Positions 35,830-44,313 of a DNA stretch of 64,000 bases are shown in pieces. Source of the stretch: Ignavibacteriota bacterium (GTDB lineage: Bacteria; Bacteroidota; Ignavibacteria; Ignavibacteriales; Melioribacteraceae); contig JADJOX010000001.1 of the NCBI GenBank assembly GCA_016713565.1, forward strand, positions 310,001-374,000, in the 5' to 3' direction. The position numbers and the translations under genes are program-made. The notes beneath the pieces are model-generated. The model saw only the letters and a list, made by a program, of their open reading frames with translations. It made no database searches and was not told where the DNA came from. Each line of letters begins with the position of its first letter. Position 1 is the stretch's first letter.

Positions 35830-37934
35830 TTTTTTTTAGAGTTGTTATTAAGCGATTCAAAATATCTGCGAATCAAATCTTGATAATCTTTTGAATAGCC
35901 TTCTTTAACTGATTTCAACAGTTCTTCGCGTAAAATGTCTTTTGCCTGCTGATTCGAAAGTATTATTTTTTCTGGCGAGGTTAAATTAAAAACTTTACCT
36001 TCTTTCGATTCGCGTTTCTCCTCGTAATCTCTTTCATTAATTGATTTTTGAGCATCTAAAAGTTTTGAAAGGATTTTATCTTGTTTCTTTATAAGTTCAT
36101 CATCAATTTTTTGAGTGTTCATTCCGGAAATAACTTCCTTCATATCATTTAAGACTGATTCCAAATTTGACGCAAGTTTTTTTGATTCACTTGATTCCTT
36201 TGCCTCTTTGTTTAAATCTTGCAGTGATTTTTGAACTGCGCCTTGCTGCTGTGCCAATCTTTGCAGTTGTGCTCTTTGCTGCATTGATAATTGACCGCCC
36301 TGCATCATTTTGGTTTGTCCGTTAAGTCCAAGCTGCTGCTGAGCAAGTTGTTGAAGCTGCTGCATTAAAGACATCATTCCGCCGCCTTGACCGCGGCCCT
36401 GCATCATACTTTGAAGAGAATTTTGCATTATTGACGCGGCTTCATTTAAACTTTTCATGGCTTCATTCTGATATTGCGTTGAACCCATTCCATTTTTATT
36501 TTGAAGACCGGATAAAGATTCCATCATATTTTTTTTCGCGTCTCCTAAAGCCTTTCCCATTTCCGGACTAACGGCAAAAGTTTTTTGTGAAAGCGCATCC
36601 ATCTGCTTTAATACATTATCAAGATTTTGCTGAAGTTCCATTTGATTATGCAAAAAGTCTGAATATTGATTCTGCTGTGAATATGAATTTTCAACTTTAT
36701 TTTTTAATTCTTCTTGATCTTTTGATAAATCAATCAAATTATCAATTGCTTTTAACATATTTTGCAAAACCATCGATTGATTTTTTTGCTGTATTTGCTG
36801 CTGCATATTCTGAAAATTATTTTTCATTGAAGACATATTCTGCGAAAGCTGCTGCTGGAATTGCATAGCATTTTCAAAATTTTGTTTTTGCAATTCATCT
36901 AATGATTTTTGAGATAACTCTTCATTCTTCTGTTCATTAAATTCTTTATTTGTTTCTTCCATCTGTTTACGCGGTGTATCTTCAACTTCATTCATTTTTT
37001 GAGTAAGAGATTGCATTTCGTCTTTTAAATCTGAAATATCTTTATCAATATTTTTCTGATCCTTCTCAAGTGTTTCAGACTTATTATTTTCATTCTTAGA
37101 ATTTTGATTTCCGGTTTCTTTTTTAAGTTCTTCCAAATTTTCAGTAATGTTTTCTGTTCTTTTTATAAGTTCATCAATTTTTTGTTCAATTTGAATTTGC
37201 TTTAATAAGTTCATTGTTCTTTCAATGCTTTTCTGAAACATCTTTTCATTGGCTGAAAGATTTTCCATTGCGTTCTGAACTTTTTCTCTCATTAAATCTT
37301 TTAAAGATTCATTCAAATTTTGGAATGCTTTTTTTAATTCATCACTGTTCAATTCATCAAATAAATTCTGCAGTTCCTCATATTTTTTCATTGTTTCATC
37401 TGAAAGCATATTATTCTGTAAAAGTTTATTCTGCATATCTGCCAAATTCTCTTGAACATCTTCAATTTTTTTAGAAACTTCTTCAAACTTTTTTACCGCT
37501 TGTTCTATTCTTTCTTTTTCATTCCAATTTATTTTTGTTTCATTTTGCTTTAATTCATTTCCTATTTCATTAAGTTCTTTTTTTAGCTCCTCGGCTTCTT
37601 TTAATGTTTTTGTTAAATCTTCCATCGCGTTATTCTGCGTATTTTCTGCTTCGGCAAAAAGCTCGCTTAAAGAAGGGATTCTAATTTTAAAAAAATTACT
37701 TCTGGATTGTTTAGGTCCGCTTATGTTATCATTGTCAAAAATATCAATATAAAAGGTTATTATATTATTTTCACGCAACTGAACTTTTGATAAGTCCCAA
37801 TTGTAAAAAAGTGTCTGTTCAAGTTCCGATTTGCTGAATGTCAAATTGATTTGATTAAAAGATTTATCAATTAATTCTTGTTCCGATTCTGAAATATTGT
37901 AATTCAATGTGCATTTTGGAAAATCCGAAATCAT
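35826..37934 (-). CDS. DUF4175 C-terminal segment (Gln-rich coiled coil)
   Basis: About 702 codons from an internal Met. After a short beta section (FYIDIFDNDNISGPKQSRSNF, typical of DUF4175), the protein becomes a long charged coiled coil (KELNEIGNELKQNETKI, EKDQKNIDKDISDLKDEM). This gives way to a Gln/Met-rich stretch (SMMQGRGQGGG, SLMQQLQQLAQQQLGL) and the conserved end (NQQAKDILREELLKSVKEGYSKDYQDLIRRYF). It may be read as the continuation of the same protein after the two frame changes. The Met at 37934 is unlikely to be a true start. Confidence 0.7.
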   Translation of the reverse strand: MISDFPKCTLNYNISESEQELIDKSFNQINLTFSKSELEQTLFYNWDLSKVQLRENNIITFYIDIFDNDNISGPKQSRSNFFKIRIPSLSELFAEAENTQNNAMEDLTKTLKEAEELKKELNEIGNELKQNETKINWNEKERIEQAVKKFEEVSKKIEDVQENLADMQNKLLQNNMLSDETMKKYEELQNLFDELNSDELKKAFQNLNESLKDLMREKVQNAMENLSANEKMFQKSIERTMNLLKQIQIEQKIDELIKRTENITENLEELKKETGNQNSKNENNKSETLEKDQKNIDKDISDLKDEMQSLTQKMNEVEDTPRKQMEETNKEFNEQKNEELSQKSLDELQKQNFENAMQFQQQLSQNMSSMKNNFQNMQQQIQQKNQSMVLQNMLKAIDNLIDLSKDQEELKNKVENSYSQQNQYSDFLHNQMELQQNLDNVLKQMDALSQKTFAVSPEMGKALGDAKKNMMESLSGLQNKNGMGSTQYQNEAMKSLNEAASIMQNSLQSMMQGRGQGGGMMSLMQQLQQLAQQQLGLNGQTKMMQGGQLSMQQRAQLQRLAQQQGAVQKSLQDLNKEAKESSESKKLASNLESVLNDMKEVISGMNTQKIDDELIKKQDKILSKLLDAQKSINERDYEEKRESKEGKVFNLTSPEKIILSNQQAKDILREELLKSVKEGYSKDYQDLIRRYFESLNNNSKKN

Positions 37935-38106
37935 CTTTGATGTTATAATTTATGCTGACCAAATTACTTTGCGGAAGTATTGAACTTTGATCCGGATCGG
38001 TAATTTCAATTTGCGGAAATTCATCTTGAATAATATTTACAGAATATCGAATTGGATTTTCATTTTTATTATTGCTTGAATCTTCCACTTCAAAGTGGTA
38101 ATTCAT
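37867..38106 (-). CDS. DUF4175 middle segment (out of frame with its flanks)
   Basis: About 79 codons in a third frame that carry the natural continuation of the DUF4175 beta domains (FEVEDSSNNKNENPIRY, QIEITDPDQSSI, INYNIKDDFGFSKMHIEL). It is not a gene on its own: its apparent Met start is inside the longer protein, and both edges are frameshift points. Confidence 0.5.
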   Translation of the reverse strand: MNYHFEVEDSSNNKNENPIRYSVNIIQDEFPQIEITDPDQSSILPQSNLVSINYNIKDDFGFSKMHIELQYFRIGTRIN

Positions 38107-38111
38107 TTCAT

Positions 38112-39200
38112 TTAATATTGTAAAGGAGCCGGCAACATTTTTTTCGAAATTGTTAATTTCTTTTTAAGACTATCATTCATAACTAGATTTGCATCTAAAA
38201 TGTCTTTTGAGACTTTTAAGTTAAAATTAATTTTTGAACCTTTTAAAACGGATAAATTTCCATTATCAATTTGAACAGTTTTTGGGAGTTTGGAATATGA
38301 TGGAGGAAAAATTTCCAAATCCAAATTTGTTATCAGCGGAATTGAAGTGACATCAATATTAAAAATATCTGACTTGTAATTTTTATTACCCGCAAAATAC
38401 GAAAATGAATTTTTTATGTTTCTAATGTTTACAGAATAATTTTTGTTTGAATCTAAATAAAGAGATTGAGATACAAATTCACTTTGAAGTTGATTTTTAG
38501 TAAACAGCTCAACTATTTTAGGCGCGTTTCCATTTGCAGTAATTTTTATTAATACATTATCATTTTTATTAACTGAGATATTCCCGGGAAAAATATTAAG
38601 GGAAAATTCATTTGGTTTTAAATAAGATTTATTGAAGTGAAAAATTCTTTCTGTAGCTTCTCTGAAATCATTATTTAGAATTAAAAAAATTAATGTTGTA
38701 AAAACTGAGATTAGAAAAAATTTTGAATAAAATTTTAATTTAGAATAATCTACAACTTTTGCAAACGGCAGATTTTTTACGGAATTAAATACATCAAGAA
38801 ATGCGGCATTTCTCAATTGATCTGAAGAATGTGAATCATCAGATTTTAAAAGTTGAATTGAGTTAAGCAGCTTATCTTTTACCTGCGGGAAATGCTGACC
38901 TATCTCTTTTGACGCGGATTCAATTAATTCTTGATTAGGCTTTTTGAAATATTGAATCAGTAATTTCAGAAAAGGAAATAAAGTTATTATCATGAAAAGC
39001 ATTAAAATAATTATAAAAATTATTTTAATGCTTGGATTGAAATAAAAATGTGATTCCAAAAGCGCAAATACAAATAAAAGCAGAAGTGAAATGCCAAAAT
39101 ATTTTAAAGTGCCAATTGAAATTTCCCGTATAAAAATTAATTTAACATAATGAGAAATTTTCGAAGTAAGCAAATTTATATTGGATTCTTTTAAATTCAT
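38112..39200 (-). CDS. DUF4175 N-terminal segment (membrane anchor)
   Basis: The first 362 codons of the interrupted gene. Two hydrophobic helices (TLKYFGISLLLLFVFALLES and IIFIIILMLFMIITLFPFLKL) precede a region ending EIGQHFPQVKDKLLNSIQLLK, which is typical of DUF4175. A third helix follows (KFFLISVFTTLIFLILNN), then beta-rich envelope domains. The reading ends PAPLQY because of the frame change. It is three bases after the DUF4159 gene and on the same strand. DUF4159 and DUF4175 genes are often neighbours in a MoxR/vWA-type cluster; no MoxR gene is seen in this window. Confidence 0.75.
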   Translation of the reverse strand: MNLKESNINLLTSKISHYVKLIFIREISIGTLKYFGISLLLLFVFALLESHFYFNPSIKIIFIIILMLFMIITLFPFLKLLIQYFKKPNQELIESASKEIGQHFPQVKDKLLNSIQLLKSDDSHSSDQLRNAAFLDVFNSVKNLPFAKVVDYSKLKFYSKFFLISVFTTLIFLILNNDFREATERIFHFNKSYLKPNEFSLNIFPGNISVNKNDNVLIKITANGNAPKIVELFTKNQLQSEFVSQSLYLDSNKNYSVNIRNIKNSFSYFAGNKNYKSDIFNIDVTSIPLITNLDLEIFPPSYSKLPKTVQIDNGNLSVLKGSKINFNLKVSKDILDANLVMNDSLKKKLTISKKMLPAPLQY

Positions 39201-39202
39201 TC

Positions 39203-39859
39203 TTAATGTGTTAATGCGTAAATAATAATGTTTGTCCCAAATTTTAAAGCTTCTTCTCTTTTTTCATTAGGATCGTTATGCACATCCGGATTTGCCCAGC
39301 CATCACTCGGATTACTTTCTACTGTATAATAAATAACTATTCTCTTTCCCAAAAACAAACCAAAACCTTTTGGCGCTTTGTTATCATGTTCGTGAGTTTT
39401 GGGAGGTCCATGTTCAAATTTATAAAATGAACTATATATTTCATGATCAAAGGGAAGCTCAATCAATTCATTATTCGGAAAAACTTTTTTTATTTCCCTC
39501 CTGAAACTTTTATCCAATCCATAATCATCATCTACATAAAGAAATCCGCCCGCGGTTAAATAATCATTCAAATTTTTTGCTGCTTTATCTGAAAAAATAA
39601 TATTACCGTGACCGGTTAAAAATAAAAACGGGTACGAAAATATATCCGAACTTTCAATATCTACAAATTTATAAACTTGATTTGTTTTAATATTTGTTTT
39701 GTCTTCAACATACTTTAAAAGATTAACTTCGGCAGAAGGATCATTATACCAATCGCCTCCGCCGGGATATTTTACACGTGCAATTTCAAAATATGGTGAT
39801 GATTGAGCAATGAATTCTGAAAAAAAGATAATATATAAAAAAAGCAGTTTTCTAGGCAT
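39203..39859 (-). CDS. DUF4159 family secreted protein
   Basis: A 218-residue protein with a signal peptide (LLFLYIIFFSEFIAQ, cut before SSPYFEIARV). The DUF4159 core is clear: VKYPGGGDWYNDPSAEVNLL, PFLFLTGHGNIIFSDKAAKNL, AGGFLYVDDDYGLDKSFRRE, LPFDHEIYSSFYKFEHGPPK. The fold is related to class I glutamine amidotransferase-like domains but without a catalytic Cys here. It is the first gene of a two-gene run with DUF4175. A Crp-like palindrome lies about 85 bases upstream in the divergent intergenic region. Function unknown. Confidence 0.85.
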   Translation of the reverse strand: MPRKLLFLYIIFFSEFIAQSSPYFEIARVKYPGGGDWYNDPSAEVNLLKYVEDKTNIKTNQVYKFVDIESSDIFSYPFLFLTGHGNIIFSDKAAKNLNDYLTAGGFLYVDDDYGLDKSFRREIKKVFPNNELIELPFDHEIYSSFYKFEHGPPKTHEHDNKAPKGFGLFLGKRIVIYYTVESNPSDGWANPDVHNDPNEKREEALKFGTNIIIYALTH

Positions 39860-40170
39860 TTTCTATGTTTAAATTCTTAAAAGGTTTTTAACAAAATTAA
39901 CAATAATACTACTTGCGGACATAATTTGTTTCCTATTTATTTGTGTGAGTTATATCACATTTAGAATTTTTTCGATATTAAATGTTATAATTTGAATCAA
40001 CTTTGTGAATATTTTGAGAAAAAATGTCAACAAAATCATCTTTTTTTGGACGAATTTCAGCAAAACATAAGTACAAATTAGGTGATTGATTAAAAATCAG
40101 CTTAACTATTGAACACATAGATCGATTATAAAATATACTATTTAAAAACAATTAAATAAAAGATAGAATT
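39860..40170. other. Divergent intergenic region with a Crp-like palindrome
   Basis: About 310 bases between the DUF4159 and lipoprotein genes. The notable feature is the perfect palindrome listed separately (39944-39959). A GG-N10-GC arrangement (in TTGGACGAATTTCAGCA, near 40047-40063) also exists but is weak as a sigma-54 element. I cannot assign -7 boxes. Confidence 0.45.
39944..39959. promoter_or_regulatory. Crp-like palindrome TGTGA-N6-TCACA
   Basis: The site reads TGTGAGTTATATCACA, a perfect match to the core of the classical Crp operator. It lies about 85 bases before the DUF4159 start (minus) and about 210 bases before the lipoprotein start (plus). It is a candidate operator for a Crp/Fnr-family regulator of this organism, whose own recognition sequence is not known from this window. 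Confidence 0.5.
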
Positions 40171-41607
40171 ATGAAAAAGAACTATATTTTGTTTTTACTT
40201 ACCCTAATTCTCATTGCATTTGTTTCTGGTTGTGAAACTAAGACAACCGAAAACAACGATAATAACGATACAACCGATGCTGTTGTATTAAATGGGCAGG
40301 TTGTTGCAGCAGAAACAGGAAATCCTTTAAATGGTGCAATAATAAAAATTACCGACGGAACAACGGTTAAAGGGGCCACAACCGGAACAGACGGAAAATT
40401 TTCGGCAAGTTTTGAACTTGCATCGGATGCAGAATTAACTGTTATTGCATTCAAAGCCGGATATTTTCAAGATACAACCTCAATTTTGGGAATTGTAAAT
40501 ACTGAAATGGAAGTTCCAATTTTTCAACTTCAGCGGGATGAAAGCTCAAATGTTGCCGGATATTCAGGCAAAGCCGCATCAATATATTTATATTCTCAAT
40601 CTGCAGAATTTGTTGGCGTTACCGCAAGCGGTGCTCCGGAAAACATTGATATTGTTTTTGAAGTTTCAGATTCAAGTGGAATTATTATTGGTGAAACCAA
40701 TTCAATTGAAGTAAGTTTTAGATTTGGCTCTGCTCCAAATGGAGGAGAATATTTATATCCTTCTTCAGTTGTAACAAATGCATTGGGAAAAGCCGCCGTA
40801 TCATTGAAAACCGGAACAAAAGCTGGCGTTGCTCAAATTATTGCGGAAGCAGTTGTTGATGGAAAACCAATTGCATCCAAACCTATCAGCGTTACAATTC
40901 ACGGGGGTTTTCCGGATATGAATCATTTTAGCATCGGTCCCGAGAAATTAAATTATCCTTATTATTATAGAATTAACGATGAAGCAAAAGTTACAGTTTT
41001 AATTGGTGATAAATATTCTAATCCGGTTAGACCGGGAACTTCAGTTTATTTCAGTTCAGATGCAGGAGTAATTCAAGGATCAGCACAAACAAACGATATG
41101 GGGGTTGCAACCGCATCATTACTTTCCGGTTATCCGAAGCCGAATGATCCGACTTATGGACCTGGATTCTTCTTTGTATATGCATCGACTGTTAATGAAA
41201 ATGAAGAGGAAATTACTTCAAGAACTAGAATATTATTTAGCGGTATTCCGATTGTTCATCTTTACCCAATAGATATTGATACACTAGGAAACGTATCTGA
41301 AGTTCAAACAATTAATATTGAAAACGGCGGAATTCAATCATTTAGATATACAGTTACTGATGATTTGGGTCATCCTTTGGCATCAGGTAATAATTATGCT
41401 GTAGGTGTGGCAACCGAAGGTGATGCTGGTGCAGCAGGCGATATTAATATTACTATGCCCGATACTCAAGAAGGAGCAACAGAATTTTACTTCGTTGTTC
41501 AGGATACTAAACCCGATGAACTTAAACCAGCTTCGATTACAGTAACGGTAAGTGTAAGCGGTCCAAACGGCAGAGCAAGCACTTCTGCTTATGGAATGAC
41601 CAGATAA
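40171..41607 (+). CDS. Lipoprotein with carboxypeptidase-regulatory-like and Ig-like domains
   Basis: A 478-residue protein. Lipid Cys21 follows LTLILIAFVSG. A Thr/Asn/Asp linker leads to a carboxypeptidase regulatory-like domain (about 38-125: NGQVVAAETGNPLNGAIIKI, TDGKFSASFELAS, FKAGYFQD), then Ig-like modules of the Big_1 type (VTNALGKAAVSLKTGTKAG, SNPVRPGTSVYFSSDAGVIQ, TNDMGVATASLLSG) typical of invasin/adhesin arms. It is likely displayed on the outer-membrane surface. It has its own terminator and is probably monocistronic. Confidence 0.8.
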   Translation: MKKNYILFLLTLILIAFVSGCETKTTENNDNNDTTDAVVLNGQVVAAETGNPLNGAIIKITDGTTVKGATTGTDGKFSASFELASDAELTVIAFKAGYFQDTTSILGIVNTEMEVPIFQLQRDESSNVAGYSGKAASIYLYSQSAEFVGVTASGAPENIDIVFEVSDSSGIIIGETNSIEVSFRFGSAPNGGEYLYPSSVVTNALGKAAVSLKTGTKAGVAQIIAEAVVDGKPIASKPISVTIHGGFPDMNHFSIGPEKLNYPYYYRINDEAKVTVLIGDKYSNPVRPGTSVYFSSDAGVIQGSAQTNDMGVATASLLSGYPKPNDPTYGPGFFFVYASTVNENEEEITSRTRILFSGIPIVHLYPIDIDTLGNVSEVQTINIENGGIQSFRYTVTDDLGHPLASGNNYAVGVATEGDAGAAGDINITMPDTQEGATEFYFVVQDTKPDELKPASITVTVSVSGPNGRASTSAYGMTR

Positions 41608-41632
41608 CTAATTTTATTCATAAATGAGTATA

Positions 41633-41666
41633 AAAAGTCCGGCTTTGACCGGACTTTTGTATTTTT
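41633..41666 (+). terminator. Rho-independent terminator of the lipoprotein gene
   Basis: A perfect 10-bp stem (AAAAGTCCGG at 41633-41642 with CCGGACTTTT at 41649-41658, loop CTTTGA) is followed by a T-rich tail. With A residues on the upstream side it could work in both directions, but no gene converges here. Confidence 0.88.
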
Positions 41667-41717
41667 AAAACATATCAACATTGAATAAGCATCTCCATTT
41701 ACTTATTTTAGCAATCT

Positions 41718-41725
41718 TAATTTTG
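41718..41725 (+). promoter_or_regulatory. Bacteroidota-type -7 promoter element of aspS
   Basis: TAATTTTG matches TAnnTTTG, 19 bases before the aspS ATG. A TTTA sequence lies 16 bases upstream as a possible -33 box. Confidence 0.4.
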
Positions 41726-41744
41726 ATTAAAACTGGGAATATAA

Positions 41745-43514
41745 ATGGATTTTAAAATTCGAACGCACACTTGCAATGATTTAAGAGAAAGTAATATTGG
41801 AGATTCTGTTGTTTTAAATGGATGGGTTGATAATCGTCGCGATTTAGGCGGTGTTATATTTATAGATTTAAGAGATAGATACGGAATAACTCAAATAGTC
41901 TTCGAACCTTCATTCAACAAAGATACACATGAACTTGGCAAAGTACTGAGAAGCGAATATGTAATTTCTGTAGAAGGAACTGTTAGAAAAAGACCTGACG
42001 GAACCGAAAACTCAAATCTTGCAACGGGAAATGTTGACGTAATGATTAACAAATTAATAATTCTTAATGAAGCAAAAACTCCTCCTTTCCCAATTAAAGA
42101 CAATATTGATGTTTCTGAAGAGATAAGACTAAAATATAGATACCTTGATCTTAGAAGATCTAGAATGCAGAATAATATGTTGATTAGGCACAAGTTCTAT
42201 CAAATAGCGAGAAAGTATTTTGATGAGAATAATTTTATCGAAGTCGAAACTCCGGTATTAATGAAAAGTACTCCGGAAGGCGCGAGAGATTTTTTGGTGC
42301 CGAGCAGACTTCATAAAGGTAGCTTTTATGCATTGCCGCAATCACCTCAAACATATAAGCAATTGCTTATGGTTTCGGGTTATGACAGATATTTTCAAAT
42401 TGTAAAGTGTTTCAGAGATGAAGATTTGCGTGCGGATCGACAGCCCGAATTTACTCAAATAGACGTTGAAATGTCCTTTATCAATGAAGAAATAATTTAT
42501 CAAATGGTTGAAGGTTTGATGAAAAAATTATACAAGGAAATTAAAGATGAAGATTTGACTCTTCCATTAAAAAGATTAACATATCAAGAAGCAATGGAAA
42601 AGTTTGGTAGCGATAAACCTGATACTAGATACGGCATGGAAATGGTGACTTTAAATAATGTTTTTTCAAAAACAGAGTTTAAAGTATTTAAAGACACTCT
42701 TGATAATGGCGGAATCATTACATCTTTATTAGCAAAGGAATGCGGAAATTATACACGAAATCAATTAGATGTTTTAACCGAATATGTGAAAAAATTGGGC
42801 GCCGGCGGATTGATTTGGATGAGAGTAAAAGAAGACGGTTTAGAAGCTCCCATTTCCAAATTTTTAACCGACGAGGAAAAAAATAATATTATTAGTAGTT
42901 TAAACGCCAAAGTAGGCGACCTGGTTCTTATTCTTTCCGGAACTAAACATAAAGCGCTTCCGATTATGGGAAATTTAAGATTGGAAATGGCAAAGAGATT
43001 GAACCTTTCACAAAATTTAAAAGGGGATGAACTGATTTGGGTTACTAAATTTCCCCTTTTTGAGTGGGATGAAGAAACACAGCGACTTTATGCTATGCAT
43101 CATCCATTTACATCTCCTCAAAATAGTGATATTGAATATATTGAAAGCGAACCTCTTAAAGTTCACGCGAGAGCGTATGATTTAGTAATGAACGGAAATG
43201 AAATTGCAGGCGGCAGTATAAGAATATTTAATTCCGAACTACAGGCAAAAATGTTCAAAGCTTTAGGTATTTCGGACGAAGAAGCAAAGGAAAAATTCGG
43301 ATTTTTAATGAACGCTTTTCAATACGGAGCACCGCCTCACGGAGGAATAGCATTTGGCTTGGATAGAATGGTTATGCTGTTTACCAATGAAAATTCTATT
43401 AGAGATTTAATTGCATTTCCTAAAACAACGAGCGGATTATCTTTAATGGACGAAGCACCTTCAATGGTGAATGATGAACAATTAAGAGAATTACATATTA
43501 GGTTAAGGAAATAA
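41745..43514 (+). CDS. aspS: Aspartate-tRNA ligase
   Basis: A 589-residue bacterial-type AspRS of normal length. The N-terminal anticodon-binding OB fold has GWVDNRRDLGGVIFIDLRDR. Class II motifs are present: motif 1 with VETPVLMKSTPEGARDF, motif 2 with FRDEDLRADRQPEFTQIDVE and motif 3 with GIAFGLDRMVMLF. The bacterial GAD insertion domain lies between motifs 2 and 3. It charges tRNA-Asp; whether it also charges tRNA-Asn depends on the GatCAB system and cannot be seen here. It precedes the pilus locus but is separated from it by 182 bases with its own promoters. Confidence 0.97.
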   Translation: MDFKIRTHTCNDLRESNIGDSVVLNGWVDNRRDLGGVIFIDLRDRYGITQIVFEPSFNKDTHELGKVLRSEYVISVEGTVRKRPDGTENSNLATGNVDVMINKLIILNEAKTPPFPIKDNIDVSEEIRLKYRYLDLRRSRMQNNMLIRHKFYQIARKYFDENNFIEVETPVLMKSTPEGARDFLVPSRLHKGSFYALPQSPQTYKQLLMVSGYDRYFQIVKCFRDEDLRADRQPEFTQIDVEMSFINEEIIYQMVEGLMKKLYKEIKDEDLTLPLKRLTYQEAMEKFGSDKPDTRYGMEMVTLNNVFSKTEFKVFKDTLDNGGIITSLLAKECGNYTRNQLDVLTEYVKKLGAGGLIWMRVKEDGLEAPISKFLTDEEKNNIISSLNAKVGDLVLILSGTKHKALPIMGNLRLEMAKRLNLSQNLKGDELIWVTKFPLFEWDEETQRLYAMHHPFTSPQNSDIEYIESEPLKVHARAYDLVMNGNEIAGGSIRIFNSELQAKMFKALGISDEEAKEKFGFLMNAFQYGAPPHGGIAFGLDRMVMLFTNENSIRDLIAFPKTTSGLSLMDEAPSMVNDEQLRELHIRLRK

Positions 43515-43550
43515 CTTAACCAAACTCAAAATTAAACAGATAATTTTGAT

Positions 43551-43572
43551 TTTTTTGATCTCAATCAAAAAA
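43551..43572. promoter_or_regulatory. Fnr-like palindrome TTGAT-N4-ATCAA upstream of pilin gene 1
   Basis: The core TTGATCTCAATCAA (43555-43568) is an exact match to the Fnr consensus, inside a longer perfect inverted repeat of nine pairs (43551-43559 with 43564-43572). It lies about 75 bases upstream of the sigma-54-like element of the first pilin gene. Because it follows the aspS stop by about 40 bases, it could instead be a weak terminator of aspS. Confidence 0.45.
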
Positions 43573-43636
43573 TAATTATTGCTTGTAATAAAGTTAATTT
43601 CAAATGAAATTAAGCTGTCAATTTTTCGATAATATT

Positions 43637-43652
43637 TGGCAAGAATATTGAT
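43637..43652 (+). promoter_or_regulatory. Sigma-54-like promoter of pilin gene 1
   Basis: TGGCAAGAATATTGAT matches the sigma-54 consensus (TGGCAC-N5-TTGCW) at TGGCA, at the 10-base spacing and at TTG; the C of the -12 GC is A. It lies 45 bases before the GTG start. Confidence 0.45.
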
Positions 43653-43696
43653 GAGAATAATATGAAAGTTATTTCTATTTAATTTTTGGGGGAAAT

Positions 43697-44080
43697 GTGG
43701 GTCAGCAGCAATTACTTTTAATCATGTTGGGTGTTATTGTAGTAGGCGTAGCAATTTTTGTAGGCATTGGAATGTTTTCGGCAAATTCCATTGAACAAAA
43801 AAGAAACGAAATTATCAATGAATGCACAATTTTAGCAAGCGAAGCACAATTATATTATAGAAAACCTAAAGCTTATGGCGGCGGCGGCAAATCCTTTTTT
43901 GGCTGGAAATTACCAAAAGAGTTTAATGAAACGGAAGCCGGATTTTTTGTAAACACTGACATACAAGCAAATCAAGTAAAAATTACCGGTACGGGAAATG
44001 AACTGGTAACTGAAAATGATTCTGTAAAAGTTGAAATGACTGTCACTCCGGATTCGATAATGACAGAAATTATTAATTAG
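43697..44080 (+). CDS. Pilin-like protein 1 with a two-residue leader
   Basis: 127 residues from a GTG start with GGGGGAA as ribosome-binding site. An out-of-frame ATG overlaps the GTG, so I use GTG because the peptide MGQQQLLLIML matches the second pilin exactly at its start. It continues as a type IV pilin-style hydrophobic helix (LGVIVVGVAIFVGIGMFS), then an amphipathic helix and the motif YYRKPKAYGGGGKSFFGW. There is no positively charged prepilin leader, and the conserved Glu5 is absent. A cut after Gly2 would leave a Gln at position 1. It is a paralogue of the gene at 44314-44712, and its codons are more ordinary, so it may be a minor subunit. Function is inferred from its neighbours. 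Confidence 0.72.
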   Translation: MGQQQLLLIMLGVIVVGVAIFVGIGMFSANSIEQKRNEIINECTILASEAQLYYRKPKAYGGGGKSFFGWKLPKEFNETEAGFFVNTDIQANQVKITGTGNELVTENDSVKVEMTVTPDSIMTEIIN

Positions 44081-44190
44081 TTATCTGTAAAAACTACAGG
44101 TAAAAATTACCCCCATATTACCTTCTTACTGTACCATTTTGAAATATTTGAGAATATTAGCCAATTGTGGATCATTTTTATACATACCCA

Positions 44191-44206
44191 TGTGATATAA
44201 ATCACC
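44191..44206. promoter_or_regulatory. Crp-like palindrome upstream of pilin gene 2
   Basis: TGTGATATAAATCACC matches TGTGA-N6-TCACA at nine of ten core positions and lies about 40 bases upstream of the sigma-54-like -24 box of this gene. It resembles the perfect site at 39944-39959. Confidence 0.45.
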
Positions 44207-44236
44207 TTTTCTAACAATTTTACAAGTTTTTAAACT

Positions 44237-44252
44237 TGGCACAGTTATTTCT
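44237..44252 (+). promoter_or_regulatory. Sigma-54-like promoter of pilin gene 2
   Basis: TGGCACAGTTATTTCT has a perfect TGGCAC -24 box and correct spacing, with TTTC in place of TTGC at the -12. It lies 62 bases before the ATG. Sigma-54 control of the main pilin gene is well known in other bacteria with type IV pili. Confidence 0.5.
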
Positions 44253-44313
44253 TTTGTTAATCCAACATTAAATCTTTAACAAATACCATTAACAAACAAA
44301 AGGAGCTAAAATA

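Larger units (their letters stand above)
35826..39200 (-). pseudogene. DUF4175 family protein gene, interrupted by two frameshifts
   Basis: Three minus-strand frames join into one DUF4175 protein of about 1120 residues. The first frame (362 codons, start 39200) runs into an early stop at 38112. At a seven-A run (about 38136-38142) one extra A would lead into the second frame, which continues ...NVAGSFTILNEMNYHFEVED. That frame leaves the coding line at about 37885, where dropping one T near the TATTTC of QY-FR restores the third frame (..ISESEQELIDKS). The first and third segments share a frame, so the shifts compensate. Causes could be sequencing errors, real mutations, or slippage. Family: N-terminal two-helix membrane anchor, beta domains, Gln-rich coiled coil. 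Confidence 0.7.

Noticed and set aside
38130..38145. Programmed -1 ribosomal frameshift in the DUF4175 gene at the A7 run
   Set aside because: It would need a second, +1 shift about 250 bases later to restore the protein, and no stimulatory structure was seen; errors, lesions or transcript slippage are simpler.
39900..40170. sRNA gene or riboswitch in the divergent region before the lipoprotein
   Set aside because: No terminator or conserved aptamer-like structure was found, only the Crp-like palindrome.
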